NCBI GenBank assembly: GCA_033065855.1 | Contig: JAVXUO010001224.1 | Span: 1-64,000, forward strand | Direction: 5' to 3' | Length of the DNA stretch: 64,000 nt | Source: Escallonia rubra | Taxonomy: Eukaryota; Streptophyta; Magnoliopsida; Escalloniales; Escalloniaceae | Part shown: in pieces, positions 11,651 to 22,757 of the stretch | Numbering within the stretch: position 1 is the first letter of the stretch | Layout of the letters: every line of letters begins with the position of its first letter | Position numbers and translations under genes: made by a program | Notes under the pieces: model-generated | The model's database searches: none | Seen by the model: only the letters and a program-made list of their open reading frames with translations | What the model was told of the DNA's origin: nothing

Positions 11651-12541
11651 CTTTTCCATAGTTTGAGCTTGAGAAGGAATTACCTTCAGAAGGCGAAAGA
11701 GTTGTAACTTGAGAAGGATGGAGGTTAGTGATTAGGTGAAGAATCCTAACTCAGTCTATACATGAACTATATCGGATGATTGAAAAGGAATATGTAACCA
11801 CTCAAATCCAAATTCAGACCCTTATAAATCAAGTAGAAAACTTATTTACTCGCATGGTTATTAGTTTCATACGAGTCAAGAGGGCCAATTTTTGCATGTA
11901 AAGATATATTTTTAGTGTGGCCAATAAGGATCTGACACACGTCTGCATTAAAGAATCTGAGATATAAATCACAAGTCATTCTATTTAATGTAGATGATGA
12001 TTATTTATGATAGATGTCTGTTAATGGCAAATGATATTTAATAGTACTTAAAACACATAGAACGTAAGGGCTATTTGTGGGAAATTTAAGGACGGCTTTC
12101 CTATAACTGTCGATAGAGGAGAAACAATCAACAACTGTTACATGTGATGTAAAGTAGACAATTTTGAGCACTGATGAAGGATAAAAGGAAGAATTAGAAA
12201 AAAGAAGGGCACAACTCAACACCTCAAACAGATCATGATTTAGATTTAAGTCATTTTATTCAAATGTTTTAACTTCACTATTAATCAATTATAATTGCAA
12301 TTTTATGTTTTAGACCTGAGACGTTGTAATTCATTATCAATCAAGACTCTTCTATAAGGGGGAAAAAAAATCAAGACTCTTCTTCTCGCTTTAGTTGTAT
12401 AGTTAAAAATTTAGTTTTTATTTTAAATAAGTCCTTAGAGAGATCGACTTTAAAAAATAAAAAAAAAATGATTGAGAGTTTGCTTTCAAGTTGCGCAAAC
12501 GATACTAAACACTATTACGGTACATGAATCTTTTGTCTATG
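11651..12541. other. Intergenic sequence between Pack-MULE 1 and the LTR retrotransposon
   Basis: AT-rich, without a plausible reading frame. Parts (about 11740-11960) may continue the old retroelement interrupted by Pack-MULE 1, but I could not confirm protein similarity. Confidence 0.4.
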
Positions 12542-13039
12542 TGTTTCCAACCTATTCTGGTCGTACCCAAAGGCCCACTGTGGTCCCATTTTGCATGACA
12601 CGTCCGCACAAGCAACAGACTTTTTCAACGCTCACAACCGGTCAAAGCGTGCACGCTCAAGTCACGTGAACTTCTTACTTCTTCTACGCGACTTCGTCGC
12701 CAAGAAACTCATTATCGTGCGACGCCGCATCACGCTTCGACCGTCGCACTTCGCACATTGTCCGTCACTGCGCCATGGCACTTGCCCAAGGAGGTTGGCC
12801 TTGGCCTCCCCCTTGGGGTCGGCCTCGGCCTTGGCCTTCCCCTTGGGGTCGGCCTCGGCCTCCCCCTTGTGGTCGGCCTCGGCCTTCTCTTGGGGTTGGC
12901 CTTGGCCTGCCCCCAAGGGTTGGCCTTTGGCCTCTATCCTTAGCACCTTCACTTCTCTTCAAGAGGCCTTGCATCCTTCGCGACGCCCTTTGCCCGTCGT
13001 CCGGACGTCAACCTCGCGACGTCCGTCGTGCATCACCTT

Positions 13040-13227
13040 ACGGACGTTCGTACATCAACCTCGCGACGTCCGTCGTGCATCACCTTACGGACGTTCGTAC
13101 ATCAACCTCGCGACGTCCGTCGTGCATCACCTTACGGACGTTCGTACATCAACCTCGCGACGCCCGTCGTGCATCACCTTACGGACGTTCGTACATCAAC
13201 CTCGCGACGTCCGTCCTGCAACAACCT
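13040..13227. repeat. 47-bp tandem array, 5' LTR
   Basis: Units starting acggacgttcgtacatcaac recur at 13040, 13087, 13134 and 13181. The matching array in the 3' LTR (20305-20445) has one unit fewer, so the arrays changed after or during insertion. Confidence 0.85.
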
Positions 13228-13775
13228 CCCGACGTCTGTTCGTACATCAACTTCACGACGTCCGTCATCCGTCGTCCATCAACTCCGCGACCCCCGTCGC
13301 CCGGACACAACTCTGCGACCCCCGTCGCCCGGACACAACTCCGCGACCCCGTCGCCCAGACACAACTCCGCGATGCTCATCATCCGTCGCCCGGACGTCG
13401 TCTCCGTGACCCCCGTCACCGACGTCCGGACATCACACTCCAACACTTCGCCGCGCCCGTGCGCCGCGCCGCTGATACAGCCGTGCCCCCAGGCTCTCTG
13501 TCACACTACCGTGCCCCCGGCACCTTACACACTCTGTTGCGCCCATGCGCCACCATTGACACAAGCATGCCCCCGGCACCTTACGCACTCCGTCGCGCCC
13601 ATGCGCCGCGCCATTGACATAGACGTACTCCTGGCACCTTACTCACTTCATCGCGCCCATGCGCCACAATCATATCATCATGCCCCCGGGCACCACACTC
13701 ATTCATCACACCATGCGCACCTTGCCTTGGTCATGGAACATGCTTCAACCCACTCTCCGGAGTGTACATCATCCG

Positions 13776-14440
13776 CGGGGATAGGCAACTCCTCCGGGAC
13801 ACTATCTCTGCCAGGGAGCTCTTCAACTCCCCTTCCGCCAGGTAGACGGCTCCTCCGGGATGCTACCTCGGCCAGTCGGGTAGACGGCTCCTCCGGGATG
13901 CTACCTTGACATGCTCCGAGTGCTCCGGCACAAGGACTCACCCGCGGGGATAGGCGACTCCTCCGGGACACTATCTCTGCCAGGGAGCTCTTCAACTCCC
14001 CTTCCGCCAGGTAGACGGCTCCTCCGGGATGCTACCTCGGCCAGTCGGGTAGACGGCTCCTCCGGGATGCTACCTTGACATGCTCCGAGTGCTCCGGCAC
14101 AAGGACTCACCCGCGGGGATAGGCGACTCCTCCGGGACACTATCTCTGCCAGGGAGCTCTTCAACTCCCCTTCCGCCAGGTAGACGGCTCCTCCGGGATA
14201 CTTCCTCGGCCAGTCGGGTAGACGGCTTCTCCGGGATGCTACCTTGACTCGCTCCAAGTGCTCCGGCATAAGGACTCACCCGCAGGGATAGACGACTCTT
14301 CCGGGACACTATCTCTGCCAGGGAGCTCTTCAACTCCCCTTCCGCCAGGTAGACGGCTCCTCCAGGATGCTACCTTGGCCGGCCGGGTAGACGGCTCCTC
14401 CGGGATGCTACCTTGGCCTGCGGAATAGACGACTCCTCCG
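13776..14440. repeat. 169-bp tandem array, 5' LTR
   Basis: Units with gataggcgactcctccggg start at 13780, 13949, 14118 and 14287, an exact 169-bp period. Each unit holds two copies of a shorter gtagacggctcctccggg block. The 3' LTR has the same array at about 21025-21700. Open frames through it (Ser/Arg/Pro-rich, repeated) are artefacts. Confidence 0.85.
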
Positions 14441-14855
14441 GGACACTATCTCCGTCAGGGTGCCTGCGTGACTGGCCTACGTGCTCCGACACTGGGGGCT
14501 TGCGTCGGCACCCCTAGGGACTATGACCCCCGGGTCACTCCGAGACGGGAGCAGGTCTTCGGAGGGCATCGCGCCTAGTTCACCTGGCAGTTGGGCGTCG
14601 GGTCTTCCCCACCGCTGCCAGGCCTGTGGGACTCCGCAAGGGCTTGGATTGGAGGCTAGATCAAGGGGGTTCTCTGGCCACACCGATGCGGTGGGAGCCA
14701 GTCTTTCCAGACAGACAGAGCGACGCTGTGAGGAGCAGGCCGGTTGAATATGCGATCCGACAGTCCGTGGAGCACCGGCATCTGTGGACCCCCTGGTGAC
14801 GTGTCACTCCCGGGGAGCGCCACGTGTCGGTTAATGACATCATCCTCTCAATCTC

Positions 14856-14863
14856 TATAAATA
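14856..14863 (+). promoter_or_regulatory. TATA box of the 5' LTR
   Basis: TATAAATA within tctctataaatagagg, a good plant TATA box. Transcription would start some 30 bp downstream, so R begins near 14890 and U3 takes up about 2.3 kb of the LTR. Conserved in the 3' LTR. Confidence 0.7.
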
Positions 14864-15238
14864 GAGGTCTTGAGAATTCATTTGAAGGGGAGAACATTTG
14901 GACATTTTCAGAACATTTTCACTTTCTCACTCTAGAATTCTAGAGAGAGAAACATACAGCACCCTGACTCTGGACCTAAGCATCGGACTGTGACTGTCAT
15001 CGTGTATTCATCTCGCGCTATCGCCCTCGCAGCACTGCCACCCTCGAGTTCTGTCTGGGAAGCCTTTGGTCTCTGCCCTTGTTCCACCCTTGCTGTCTCT
15101 CACTTTACATACTTGGAAGCTGACTCGGACTGCAGCCTTTGTGGCACCTCCACGTAAGTTACGAGGGCTGCCAGCCAGGGCCTTATCCATGCCGTGCAAG
15201 AAGAGGACCACTCGGGTGAACAAGAGGGGACTAGTGCT

Positions 15239-16869
15239 ATGCGTCTCCAAGACCAGCCACAAACTACCGCACCTGACATAAAAGTTGCAGTCAACGCGGC
15301 CATCCAGCAGTTTTCGCCCACTATAGCCACTCTTATGACAGCCATGGTGGAAATGCAAAAATCAATCCAAGTCTTGACTTCACAATCACCAATTTCCCAA
15401 AGCCTTAGAGCCCCGCACCCTATGCCCATTACTCACCCCGTGTTATCCCAAGATCCAGGTTTGGCCCCTCCTGCTCATATCCAACCTTCAAGGCCTGGGC
15501 TAGTTTTGGACACTGCTCAGGCCCCAGTGTCGCGACCACCGCTGCCTTGGTCCTCCGGGCCCTCGACAGTAGGGCTCGCGGCACCTCAGCCCCCGGCGCC
15601 ACGCATTGCCCTTGCTCGAAGCACTTCGGAGACTCATGAATCAATTGAGATGGAGCCTAACCCGAACATAACTAGTCGAAACCTAAACACAAGTCATTCC
15701 CCCGGCTTACTCCGGTCGACCTTTCCTGACGACCGGCCTCCAGCAGCTGACACTACCCATGTACAAACCATGCCCCAACAAGTTGCTCACCACCACCAAC
15801 CCCTCTCTACCATCGTCATCCCCTCAATGCCTCAGGTTGTACCGTCTGGGGGCTCTGGTGCTCGAATCATCACGACAGGGCACAAGCCCTCACATGCGTC
15901 GTACGTCACCAAGCATGACCTTGATGCCCTTCTTCACCGTCTCAAACAGTCATCCTTACCCCACACCCCCTCTAAGCTGTCAGGCCATGCTCCCTACTCT
16001 GGCAGCCTCGCTACCAAGCCTTACCCCGTCAAGTACAAGCAACCATCATTCACATTGTTCAACGGCAAAGAAGGCAACGCCCGCGAGCATCTCATCCGTT
16101 TTGCTGGCTCCCTCGAGCACTATGGGGAAGACGACACTTTGAAGCTTCGGGAATTTCATAAGTCCTTGACTGGCCTCGCCTACTCTTGGTATCATCAGAT
16201 TCCTGACAGTACTATCCACTCATGGTCCGACATGGTCCAGCTCTTCCTTGACAAGTTTCACTATGAGACGGAACGTGTGACCATCGTTGACATTGCCAGA
16301 ATCCCGGGGAAGACCTCAACACCTATGTTACGCGATTTCATCACAAGTGCTTGGAGTGCACTGACTTCAGCAAAGATAAAACCCTTGTACCCATTTGCAT
16401 CAAGAACATGAAGGACACCTACAGGGTCTATCTTGAAAACCTCCAGCTTCGGTCTTGGAGACATCTCAAGGAAGCTGCACGACGCACCTATGACTCGGTC
16501 GGTCCGTCAAAGACTCCAAAGCCCCCACCTCATATTGCCTTGGCCACGACGATGGAAGCAGCTAGTAACGACGACAACAACCGCAACCGTCAGTCCCAAG
16601 GAAGGGACGGGCGTCCTGACAAGAGAGGGCAGCCGATGCCTGCCCCGGAATACCCGTGTGACTTGAAGACTGTTAGAGATCTCCTTGAGACATGGATCGA
16701 CGACAATGCCATAACCCTGCCCAATGTCGACAATGAACCTACCCCGGAAGACTTAGCCCATCACAACTACTGCCCCTATCATCGGAAGGTCGGTCATGGC
16801 CTCAAGTGGTGCGGGGGCCTCAAGTTTGTCTTCGCTGACAAGATTGCGTCCGGAAAGCTCAAACTCTAA
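15239..16869 (+). pseudogene. gag: Retrotransposon gag-like gene with one frameshift
   Basis: The first frame (ATG 15239) runs to a stop at 16411; the rest continues in another frame to TAA at 16869. The switch is needed near 16304-16310, in a short G-run (cccgggga), and looks like loss of a single base. Past the switch the other frame carries on the expected domain. Visible parts: a Pro/Ser-rich N-terminal half, then the plant retrotransposon gag domain (FTLFNGKEGNAREHLIRF, AYSWYHQIPDSTIHSWSDM, VQLFLDKFHYE, then YLENLQLRSWRHLKEAA). A C-terminal Cys/His knuckle-like motif, CPYHRKVGHGLKWC, follows. The protein ends there with no protease or polymerase. It would package element RNA. Whether the frameshift is real or a sequencing error cannot be told here. 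Confidence 0.8.
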
Positions 16870-16999
16870 GTGCGGGACATAAGGGCATGCCTTAGTGCAT
16901 TTTCCACACTTGTAATTTTTTCGTTCATTTTGCAAGTTTTCATACCCATGTATCAAGGCATGTTGCCTATCCTTCGTTATCAATGAAGTTACATTTTCC

Positions 17000-17410
17000 A
17001 GACTTAGAAAATTTTCAAGCTACATTGATCTTGCACAAGTCTTTTGATATCACCCTTCTTGCCATCACCCACTCCCTTGGGGGCTTCACCCCTTCCCAAT
17101 CCCTTCGGTCTCACATTGCAATGACTTGGTACGTGGTGCGCGGGGTGGCTCGAGCCGCGCTACTACGGTCGCATCATCATCCTGCATTCACTTTTCCAAC
17201 ACTTAGAAAAAATTTCATTTTTTTCGCAACCGGTCATCGATGATCATCCTCAGTGGTCTCCCTCGGCATCCTTGTCTCAGCCCAACACTTAGAAAAATTT
17301 TCATTTTTTTCGCAACCGGTGATCAATGACCACCCTCAACGGCCTCCCCTTAACATCCTTGCCCGAACTAAAAAAAAAAATTTTTCAACACTTAGAAATT
17401 TTTTCAAGTT
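17000..17410. repeat. Dispersed 'acttagaaaaattt' repeats in the element interior
   Basis: Similar blocks with cacttagaaaaattttcatt and cgcaaccggt start near 17200 and 17286 (86 bp apart), with shorter relatives near 17004, 17386 and 19350. The region has no coding content. Confidence 0.6.
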
Positions 17411-17636
17411 TTTCATCTCCCCACATGCTCCCCACATTCATGCTCTCATCACTCTCCCTCTCACATTTTCCTCTCCTCCCTCACCATCCAACACCCCATC
17501 ACCCTTTCCCCACTTCATAAACAACTTATCTCTTTCTCATGGAAAAGCTTCATTCTTCTCCCATTCCATTTTCTCTCACTCTCATCTTGCACATTGTGAA
17601 AATATTCTTGGGGGCTCCCTCCTTAGGGCTGCCAAC

Positions 17637-17645
<9 letters not shown>

Positions 17646-17687
<42 letters not shown>
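17646..17687. repeat. (TA)n microsatellite
   Basis: About 20 perfect TA units followed by degenerate tta repeats, within the retrotransposon interior. Confidence 0.9.
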
Positions 17688-17689
<2 letters not shown>

Positions 17690-17869
17690 TATTATTATTT
17701 CATTCAAATTTGAATTTCAAAAAATCTGACTAACCCTACCCGCGAACCGAACCGACCCGTGAGCCCCGACCCGCGCCCATTCTATCTCAGTGCTGAGACC
17801 GACCCGCGACCCGAACCTATCCGAAACCCGACCCGCGCCTTTCTTTCCCTCCCAAACCCTAATTTTCTA

Positions 17870-19020
17870 ACCCTAATTCTTCCTCATCTCTTTCTCTTTC
17901 TCTTCTTCTTCTTCGCGCCGCCCAGCCCCCTTGCGGCGCCGCCAACCACTTCGGCCTCCTGCCGACGCCGACCCTCGGCCTCGCACCCACCTTCCCTCTC
18001 CCTCCTCTTCTCTCCCCCGCCGCCCCTCCTTCCCCCGCCCCTCGACCACCCGCGGCACCCCGCCACCGCCGTCGCCGCCCCCACTTCTTCCCATTTCTTC
18101 TTCTTTCTTCTTCTTCTCACCACGCCGCCCCCCCTTTCCCCTTCCTCCCCCTCCCTCCCCTCCCCCTTCGGCCTCGGCCCTCCCTCCCCCTACCCCCTCG
18201 GCCTCGGCCCTCCCCCTCCCTTCCCCTTTCCTCTCTCTCCCTCTTCCTCTTCCCCTTCCTTCCCCTCCCCCTACCCCTCGGCCTCGGCCACCGCGGCACC
18301 CCACCGCCGCCGCCTTCCTTCCCCCTTTCCCCTTCCTCCCCCTCCCTCCCCTCCCCCTTCGGCCTCGGCCCTCCCTCCCCCTACCCCCTCGGCCTCGGCC
18401 CTCCCCCTCCCTTCCCCTTTCCTCTCTCTCCCCTCTTCCTCTTCCCCTTCCTTCCCCTCCCCCTACCCCTCGGTCTCGGCCACCGCGGCACCCCACCGCC
18501 GCCACCTCCCTTCCCCCTTTCCCCTTCCTCCCCCTCCCTCCCCTCCCCCTTCGGCCTCGGCCCTCCCTCCCCCTACCCCCTACCCCCTCGGCCTCGGCCC
18601 TCCCCCTACCCCCTCGGCCTCGGCCCTCCCCCTCCCTTCCCCTTTCCTCTATCTCCCCTCTTCCTCTTCCCCTTCCTTCCCATCCCCCTACCCCTCGGCC
18701 TCGGCCACCGCGGCACCCCACCGCCGCCGCCTCCCTTCCCCCTTCCCCCTTCCTCCCCCATCCCCCTTCGGCCTCGGCCATCCCTCCCCCTACCCCCTTG
18801 GCCTCGGCCCTCCCCCCTCCCTTCCTCTTTCCTCTCTCTCCTCTCCCCTTCCTTCCCCTCCCCCTACCCCTCGGCCTCGACCACCGCGGCACCCCACCGC
18901 CGCCGCCATCCCCCTTCTTCCCCCTTCTTCCCACTTCCCCTCGCCCCTTCTCCCCAAGCTCGGCCTCGGCCACATCTTCCTCTCCACCCTCGGCCTCGCC
19001 CCCTTCTTTCCTTGCCAACC
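17870..19020. repeat. CCTCCC-rich minisatellite replacing pol
   Basis: More than 1 kb of strongly strand-biased pyrimidine-rich sequence. The marker caccgcggcaccccaccgcc recurs at 18289, 18481, 18706 and 18882, so the array has higher-order units of about 176-225 bp. It yields a long Pro/Ser-rich frame on the plus strand and a Gly/Arg-rich frame on the minus strand. Both come from the repeat and neither resembles a known protein. Confidence 0.8.
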
Positions 19021-19805
19021 CCGAGGCCGACCCTCCACACTTTGGCCACCATCAAGGCCACCTATTTTTGGCCTTCCCAAAGCCATAACCATCACTTTCA
19101 AGAACCCCTCCATCTCTCATTTTCTTCAAACCCCTAACTTCTTCCCTTCGGTCACCACACCCAACTCCACCCCGCCAACTTCGGCTTGCCCGCATTCACC
19201 CAACGACCGAGCCCCGACATCCAAGGCCAATTTTGCTTGCAACATTGACTGCCTTCCCTTGCTCGCGCCCATGCGCCCGTCGTGGATTGCCCGCGCATCG
19301 CGACGCCCGATCGCACACATCGCGCCCCTACACATTTCATACTTTTTACACTTAGAATTTTTTTTGCAAATTTGATCACATCCCATGTGACAACGTCCTC
19401 CGACATCAACATCCATGGTAGGTGGTGCGCGAGGTAGCTCGAACCACTTACTCCTACTCTTTGTTCGAAGCTCGTCGTCCGTCGACCGTCGCCCGGACGT
19501 CGTCTACGCGACCCTCGTCGCCCGTCGCCCTGGTGACGTCTCCGCGACACTCGTCGTTCGTCGCCCAGGCACCGTTTACATGCTCGCGCCCCTGCGCCCT
19601 ATCATCATGCCCTTGTGTCAACACCCAAGCATCCTAAGGCTTTCGTAGGTGGTGCACGAGGTGGCTCGAGCCACCTACTCTTCATCATCATGCATTGATG
19701 ACCTCAACAGCACTCCGGCCAAACAACATAAAATCTTGCTAAGTGTTTATGCGTGCGGTGCCCGCTCGGGTTGCCCCTCCGCGCACACCACACGCAGGAG
19801 GCTTA

Positions 19806-22428
19806 TGTTCCCAACCTATTCTGGTCGTACCCAAAGGCCCACTGTGGTCCCATTTTGCATGACACGTCCGTACAAGCAACAAACTTTTTCAACGCTCACA
19901 ACCGGTCAAAGCGTGCACGCTCAAGTCACGTGCACTTCTTACTTCTTCTACGCGACTTCGTCGCCAAGAAACTCATCATCGTGCGACGCCGCATCACGCT
20001 TCGACCGTCGCACTTCGCACATTGTCCGTCGCTGCGCCATGGCACTTGCCCAAGGAGGTTGGCCTTGGCCTCCCCCTTGGGGTCGGCCTCGGCCTTGGCC
20101 TTCCCCTTGGGGTCGGCCTCGGCCTCCCCCTTGTGGTCGGCCTCGGCCTTCTCTTGGGGTTGGCCTTGGCCTGCCCCCAAGGGTTGGCCTTTGGCCTCTA
20201 TCCTTAGCACCTTCATTTCTCTTCAAGAGGCCTTGCATCCTTCGCGACGCCCTTCGCCCGTCCTCCGGACGTCAACCACGCGACGTCCGTCGTGCATCAC
20301 CTTACGGACGTTCGTACATCAACCTCGCGACGTCCGTCGTGCATCACCTTACGGACGTTCGTACATCAACCTCGCGACGCCCGTCGTGCATCACCTTACG
20401 GACGTTCGTACATCAACCTCGCGACGTCCGTCCTGCAACAACCTCCCGACGTCCGTTCGTACATCAACTTCACGACGTCCGTCATCCGTCGTCCATCAAC
20501 TCTGCGACCCCCGTCGCCCGGAAACAATTCCGCGACCCCGTCGCCCGGACACAACTATGCGACCCCCGTCGCCCGGACATAACTCCGCGACCCCGTCGCC
20601 CAGACACAACTCCGCGACGCTCATCATTCGTCACCCGGACGTCGTCTCCGTGACCCCCGTCACCGACGTCCGGGCATCACACTCCAACACTTCGCCGCAC
20701 CCTTACGCCGCGCCGCTGATACAGCCGTGCCCCCAGGCTCTCTGTCACACTACCGTGCCCCCGGCACCTTACACACTCTGTTGCGCCCATGCGCCACCAT
20801 TGACACAAGCATGCCCCCGGCACCTTACGCACTCCGTCGCGCCCATGCGCCGCGCCATTGACATAGACGTACTCCTGGCACCTTACTCACTTCATCGCGC
20901 CCATGCGCTACAATCATATCATCATGCCCCCGGGCACCACACTCATTCATCACACCATGCGCACCTTGCCTTGGTCATGGAACATGCTTCAACCCACTCT
21001 CCGGAGTGTACATCATCCGCGGGGATAGGCGACTCCTCCGGGACACTATCTCTGCCAGGGAGCTCTTCAACTCCCCTTCCGCCTGGTAGACGGCTCCTCC
21101 GGGATGCTACCTCGGCCAGTCGGGTAGACGGCTCCTCCGGGATGCTACCTTGACATGCTCCGAGTGCTCCGGCACAAGGACTCACCCGCGGGGATAGGCG
21201 ACTCCTCCGGGACACTATCTCTGCCAGGGAGCTCTTCAACTCCCCTTCCGCCAGGTAGACGGCTCCTCCGGGATGCTACCTCGGCCAGTCGGGTAGACGG
21301 CTCCTCCGGGATGCTACCTTGACATGCTCCGAGTGCTCCGGCACAAGGACTCACCCGCGGGGATAGGCGACTCCTCCGGGACACTATCTCTGCCAGGGAG
21401 CTCTTCAACTCCCCTTCCGCCAGGTAGACGGCTCCTCCGGGATGCTACCTCGGCCAGTCGGGTAGACGGCTCCTCCGGGATGCTACCTTGACTCGCTCCA
21501 AGTGCTCCGGCATAAGGACTCACCCGCAGGGATAGGCGACTCCTCCGGGACACTATCTCTGCCAGGGAGCTCTTCAACTCCCCTTCCGCCAGGTAGACGG
21601 CTCCTCCGGGATGCTACCTTGGCCGGCCGGGTAGACGGCTCCTCCGGGATGCTACCTTGGCCTGCGGAATAGACGACTCCTCCGGGACACTATCTCCGTC
21701 AGGGTGCCTGCGTGACTGGCCTACGTGCTCCGACACTGGGGGCTTGCGTCGGCACCCCTAGGGACTATGACCCCCGGGTCACTCCGAGACGGGAGCAGGT
21801 CTTCGAAGGGCATCGCGCCTAGTTCACCTGGCAGTTGGGCGTCGGGTCTTCCCCACCGCTGCCAGGCCTGTGGGACTCCGCAAGGGCTTGGATTGGAGGC
21901 TAGATCAAGGGGGTTCTCTGGCCACACCGATGCGGTGGGAGCCAGTCTTTCCAGACAGACAGAGCGACGCTGTGAGGAGCAGGCCGGTTGAATATGCGAT
22001 CCGACAGTCCATGGAGCACCGGCATCTGTGGACCCCCCCGGTGACGTATCACTCCCGGGGAGCGCCACGTGTCGGTTGATGACATCATCATCTCAATCTC
22101 TATAAATAGAGGTCTTGAGAATTCATTTGAAGGGGAGAACATTTGGACATTTTCAGAACATTTTCACTTTCTCACTCTAGAATTCTAGAGAGAGAAACAT
22201 ACAGCACCCTGACTCTGGACCTAAGCATCGGACTGTGACTGTCATCGTGTATTCATCTCGCGCTATCGCCCTCGCAGCACTGCCACCCTCGAGTTCTGTC
22301 TGGGAAGCCCTTGGTCTCTGCTCTTGTTCCACCCTTGCTGTCTCTCACTTTACATACTTGGAAGCTGACTCGGACTGCAGCCTTTGTGGCACCTCCACGT
22401 AAGTACGGACCCACTTTCCTTGGCATCA
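19806..22428 (+). repeat. 3' LTR (about 2.6 kb)
   Basis: Begins TGTTCCCAACC and follows the 5' LTR base for base with few differences. It has three 47-bp units where the 5' copy has four. Homology with the 5' LTR ends at 22404; a further 24 bp (to ...ggcatca at 22428) are present only here. They are included because they give a TG...CA element end and a 5-bp target duplication, ctatg. A possible polypurine tract, gcaggaggctta, lies directly before it at 19794-19805 but is weak. Confidence 0.8.
22101..22108 (+). promoter_or_regulatory. TATA box of the 3' LTR
   Basis: The same TATAAATA context as in the 5' LTR. A transcript started here would run rightwards into the 3' end of the kinase gene as an antisense RNA. 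That is inference from position. Confidence 0.6.
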
Positions 22429-22431
22429 CTA

Positions 22432-22515
22432 TGTTACTAGTAACTTTTGTCTATCCTCTGCTCGAAGCCAAAAGTTGTGTCAGTTCCTGTACTTCATGGC
22501 CCAAGAGTTGGCTAA
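22432..22515. repeat. Duplicated 3'-flank segment of the kinase gene
   Basis: gttactagtaac, then aagccaaaagttgtgtcag and tacttcatggcccaagagtt, match 22683-22760 with about a dozen differences. The inner copy is the 3'UTR right up to the kinase stop codon; this outer copy lacks the stop. The retrotransposon ends at its outer boundary. Confidence 0.75.
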
Positions 22516-22757
22516 TAGTGCACATACAAAACACTAGAGTTTACAAACTGAAGCACGCCCCTACAGATTGATGGCAGATTGATTGGTAAAATTCTGAAGG
22601 GCAGGAACTTAGAATCACGCATTACGATATATGAACATTTTCTCAAGCTAGATGGACTACAAAAAGTGAAAGATCTGCTTGTTACTAATAACGTTTTCAT
22701 CTATACTCTGTCTCAAGCCAAAAGTTCTGTCAGCTCCTGTACTTCATGGCCCAAGAG

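Larger units (their letters stand above)
12542..15158 (+). repeat. 5' LTR (about 2.6 kb) with internal tandem arrays
   Basis: Begins TGTTTCCAACC. It contains, in order: GGCCTCGGCCTT-type repeats (12790-12930), four 47-bp units (13040-13227), repeats of a 28-bp gtcgcccggacac unit (13290-13400), then four 169-bp units (from 13780). A TATA box and a short R/U5 region follow. Similarity to the 3' copy stops at the gtaagt at 15153-15158. The sequence beyond differs from the 3' copy and shows no TGG-starting primer binding site. The mostly repetitive part is U3. Confidence 0.85.
12542..22428 (+). mobile_element. Gag-only LTR retrotransposon (TR-GAG-type, non-autonomous)
   Basis: Two nearly identical direct repeats of about 2.6 kb (12542-15158 and 19806-22404) bracket a 4.6-kb interior. 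The interior encodes only a gag-like protein (15239-16869), then non-coding repeats and low-complexity sequence where pol would be. No protease, reverse transcriptase, RNase H or integrase is recognisable, so it must depend on another element's enzymes. The 5' repeat begins TG, preceded by ctatg; ctatg recurs at 22429-22433 right after a CA, so I place the right end at 22428. The gag type suggests a Ty3/Gypsy relative. It lies about 330 bp beyond the kinase stop codon, in the gene's 3' flank. High LTR identity implies a young insertion. Confidence 0.85.

Noticed and set aside
12591..14333. Long overlapping open frames on both strands through the 5' LTR (and their twins at 19649-21577)
   Set aside because: They follow the 47-bp and 169-bp tandem arrays, occur in several frames at once and match no protein family; they are products of GC-rich repeats without stops.
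13040..14440. CRISPR-like regular repeats
   Set aside because: The units are directly adjacent tandem repeats without unique spacers, in a plant LTR.
17759..19375. A 538-aa Pro/Ser-rich frame on the plus strand and a 381-aa Gly/Arg-rich frame on the minus strand
   Set aside because: Both are translations of the pyrimidine-rich minisatellite; the sequence bias alone explains the lack of stops.
12530..22455. Eleven-base match cttttgtctat left of the 5' LTR and near 22443 as a target duplication
   Set aside because: LTR retrotransposons make 4-6 bp duplications directly at the ends; the right copy is about 15 bp away from the element end, so it is probably chance.
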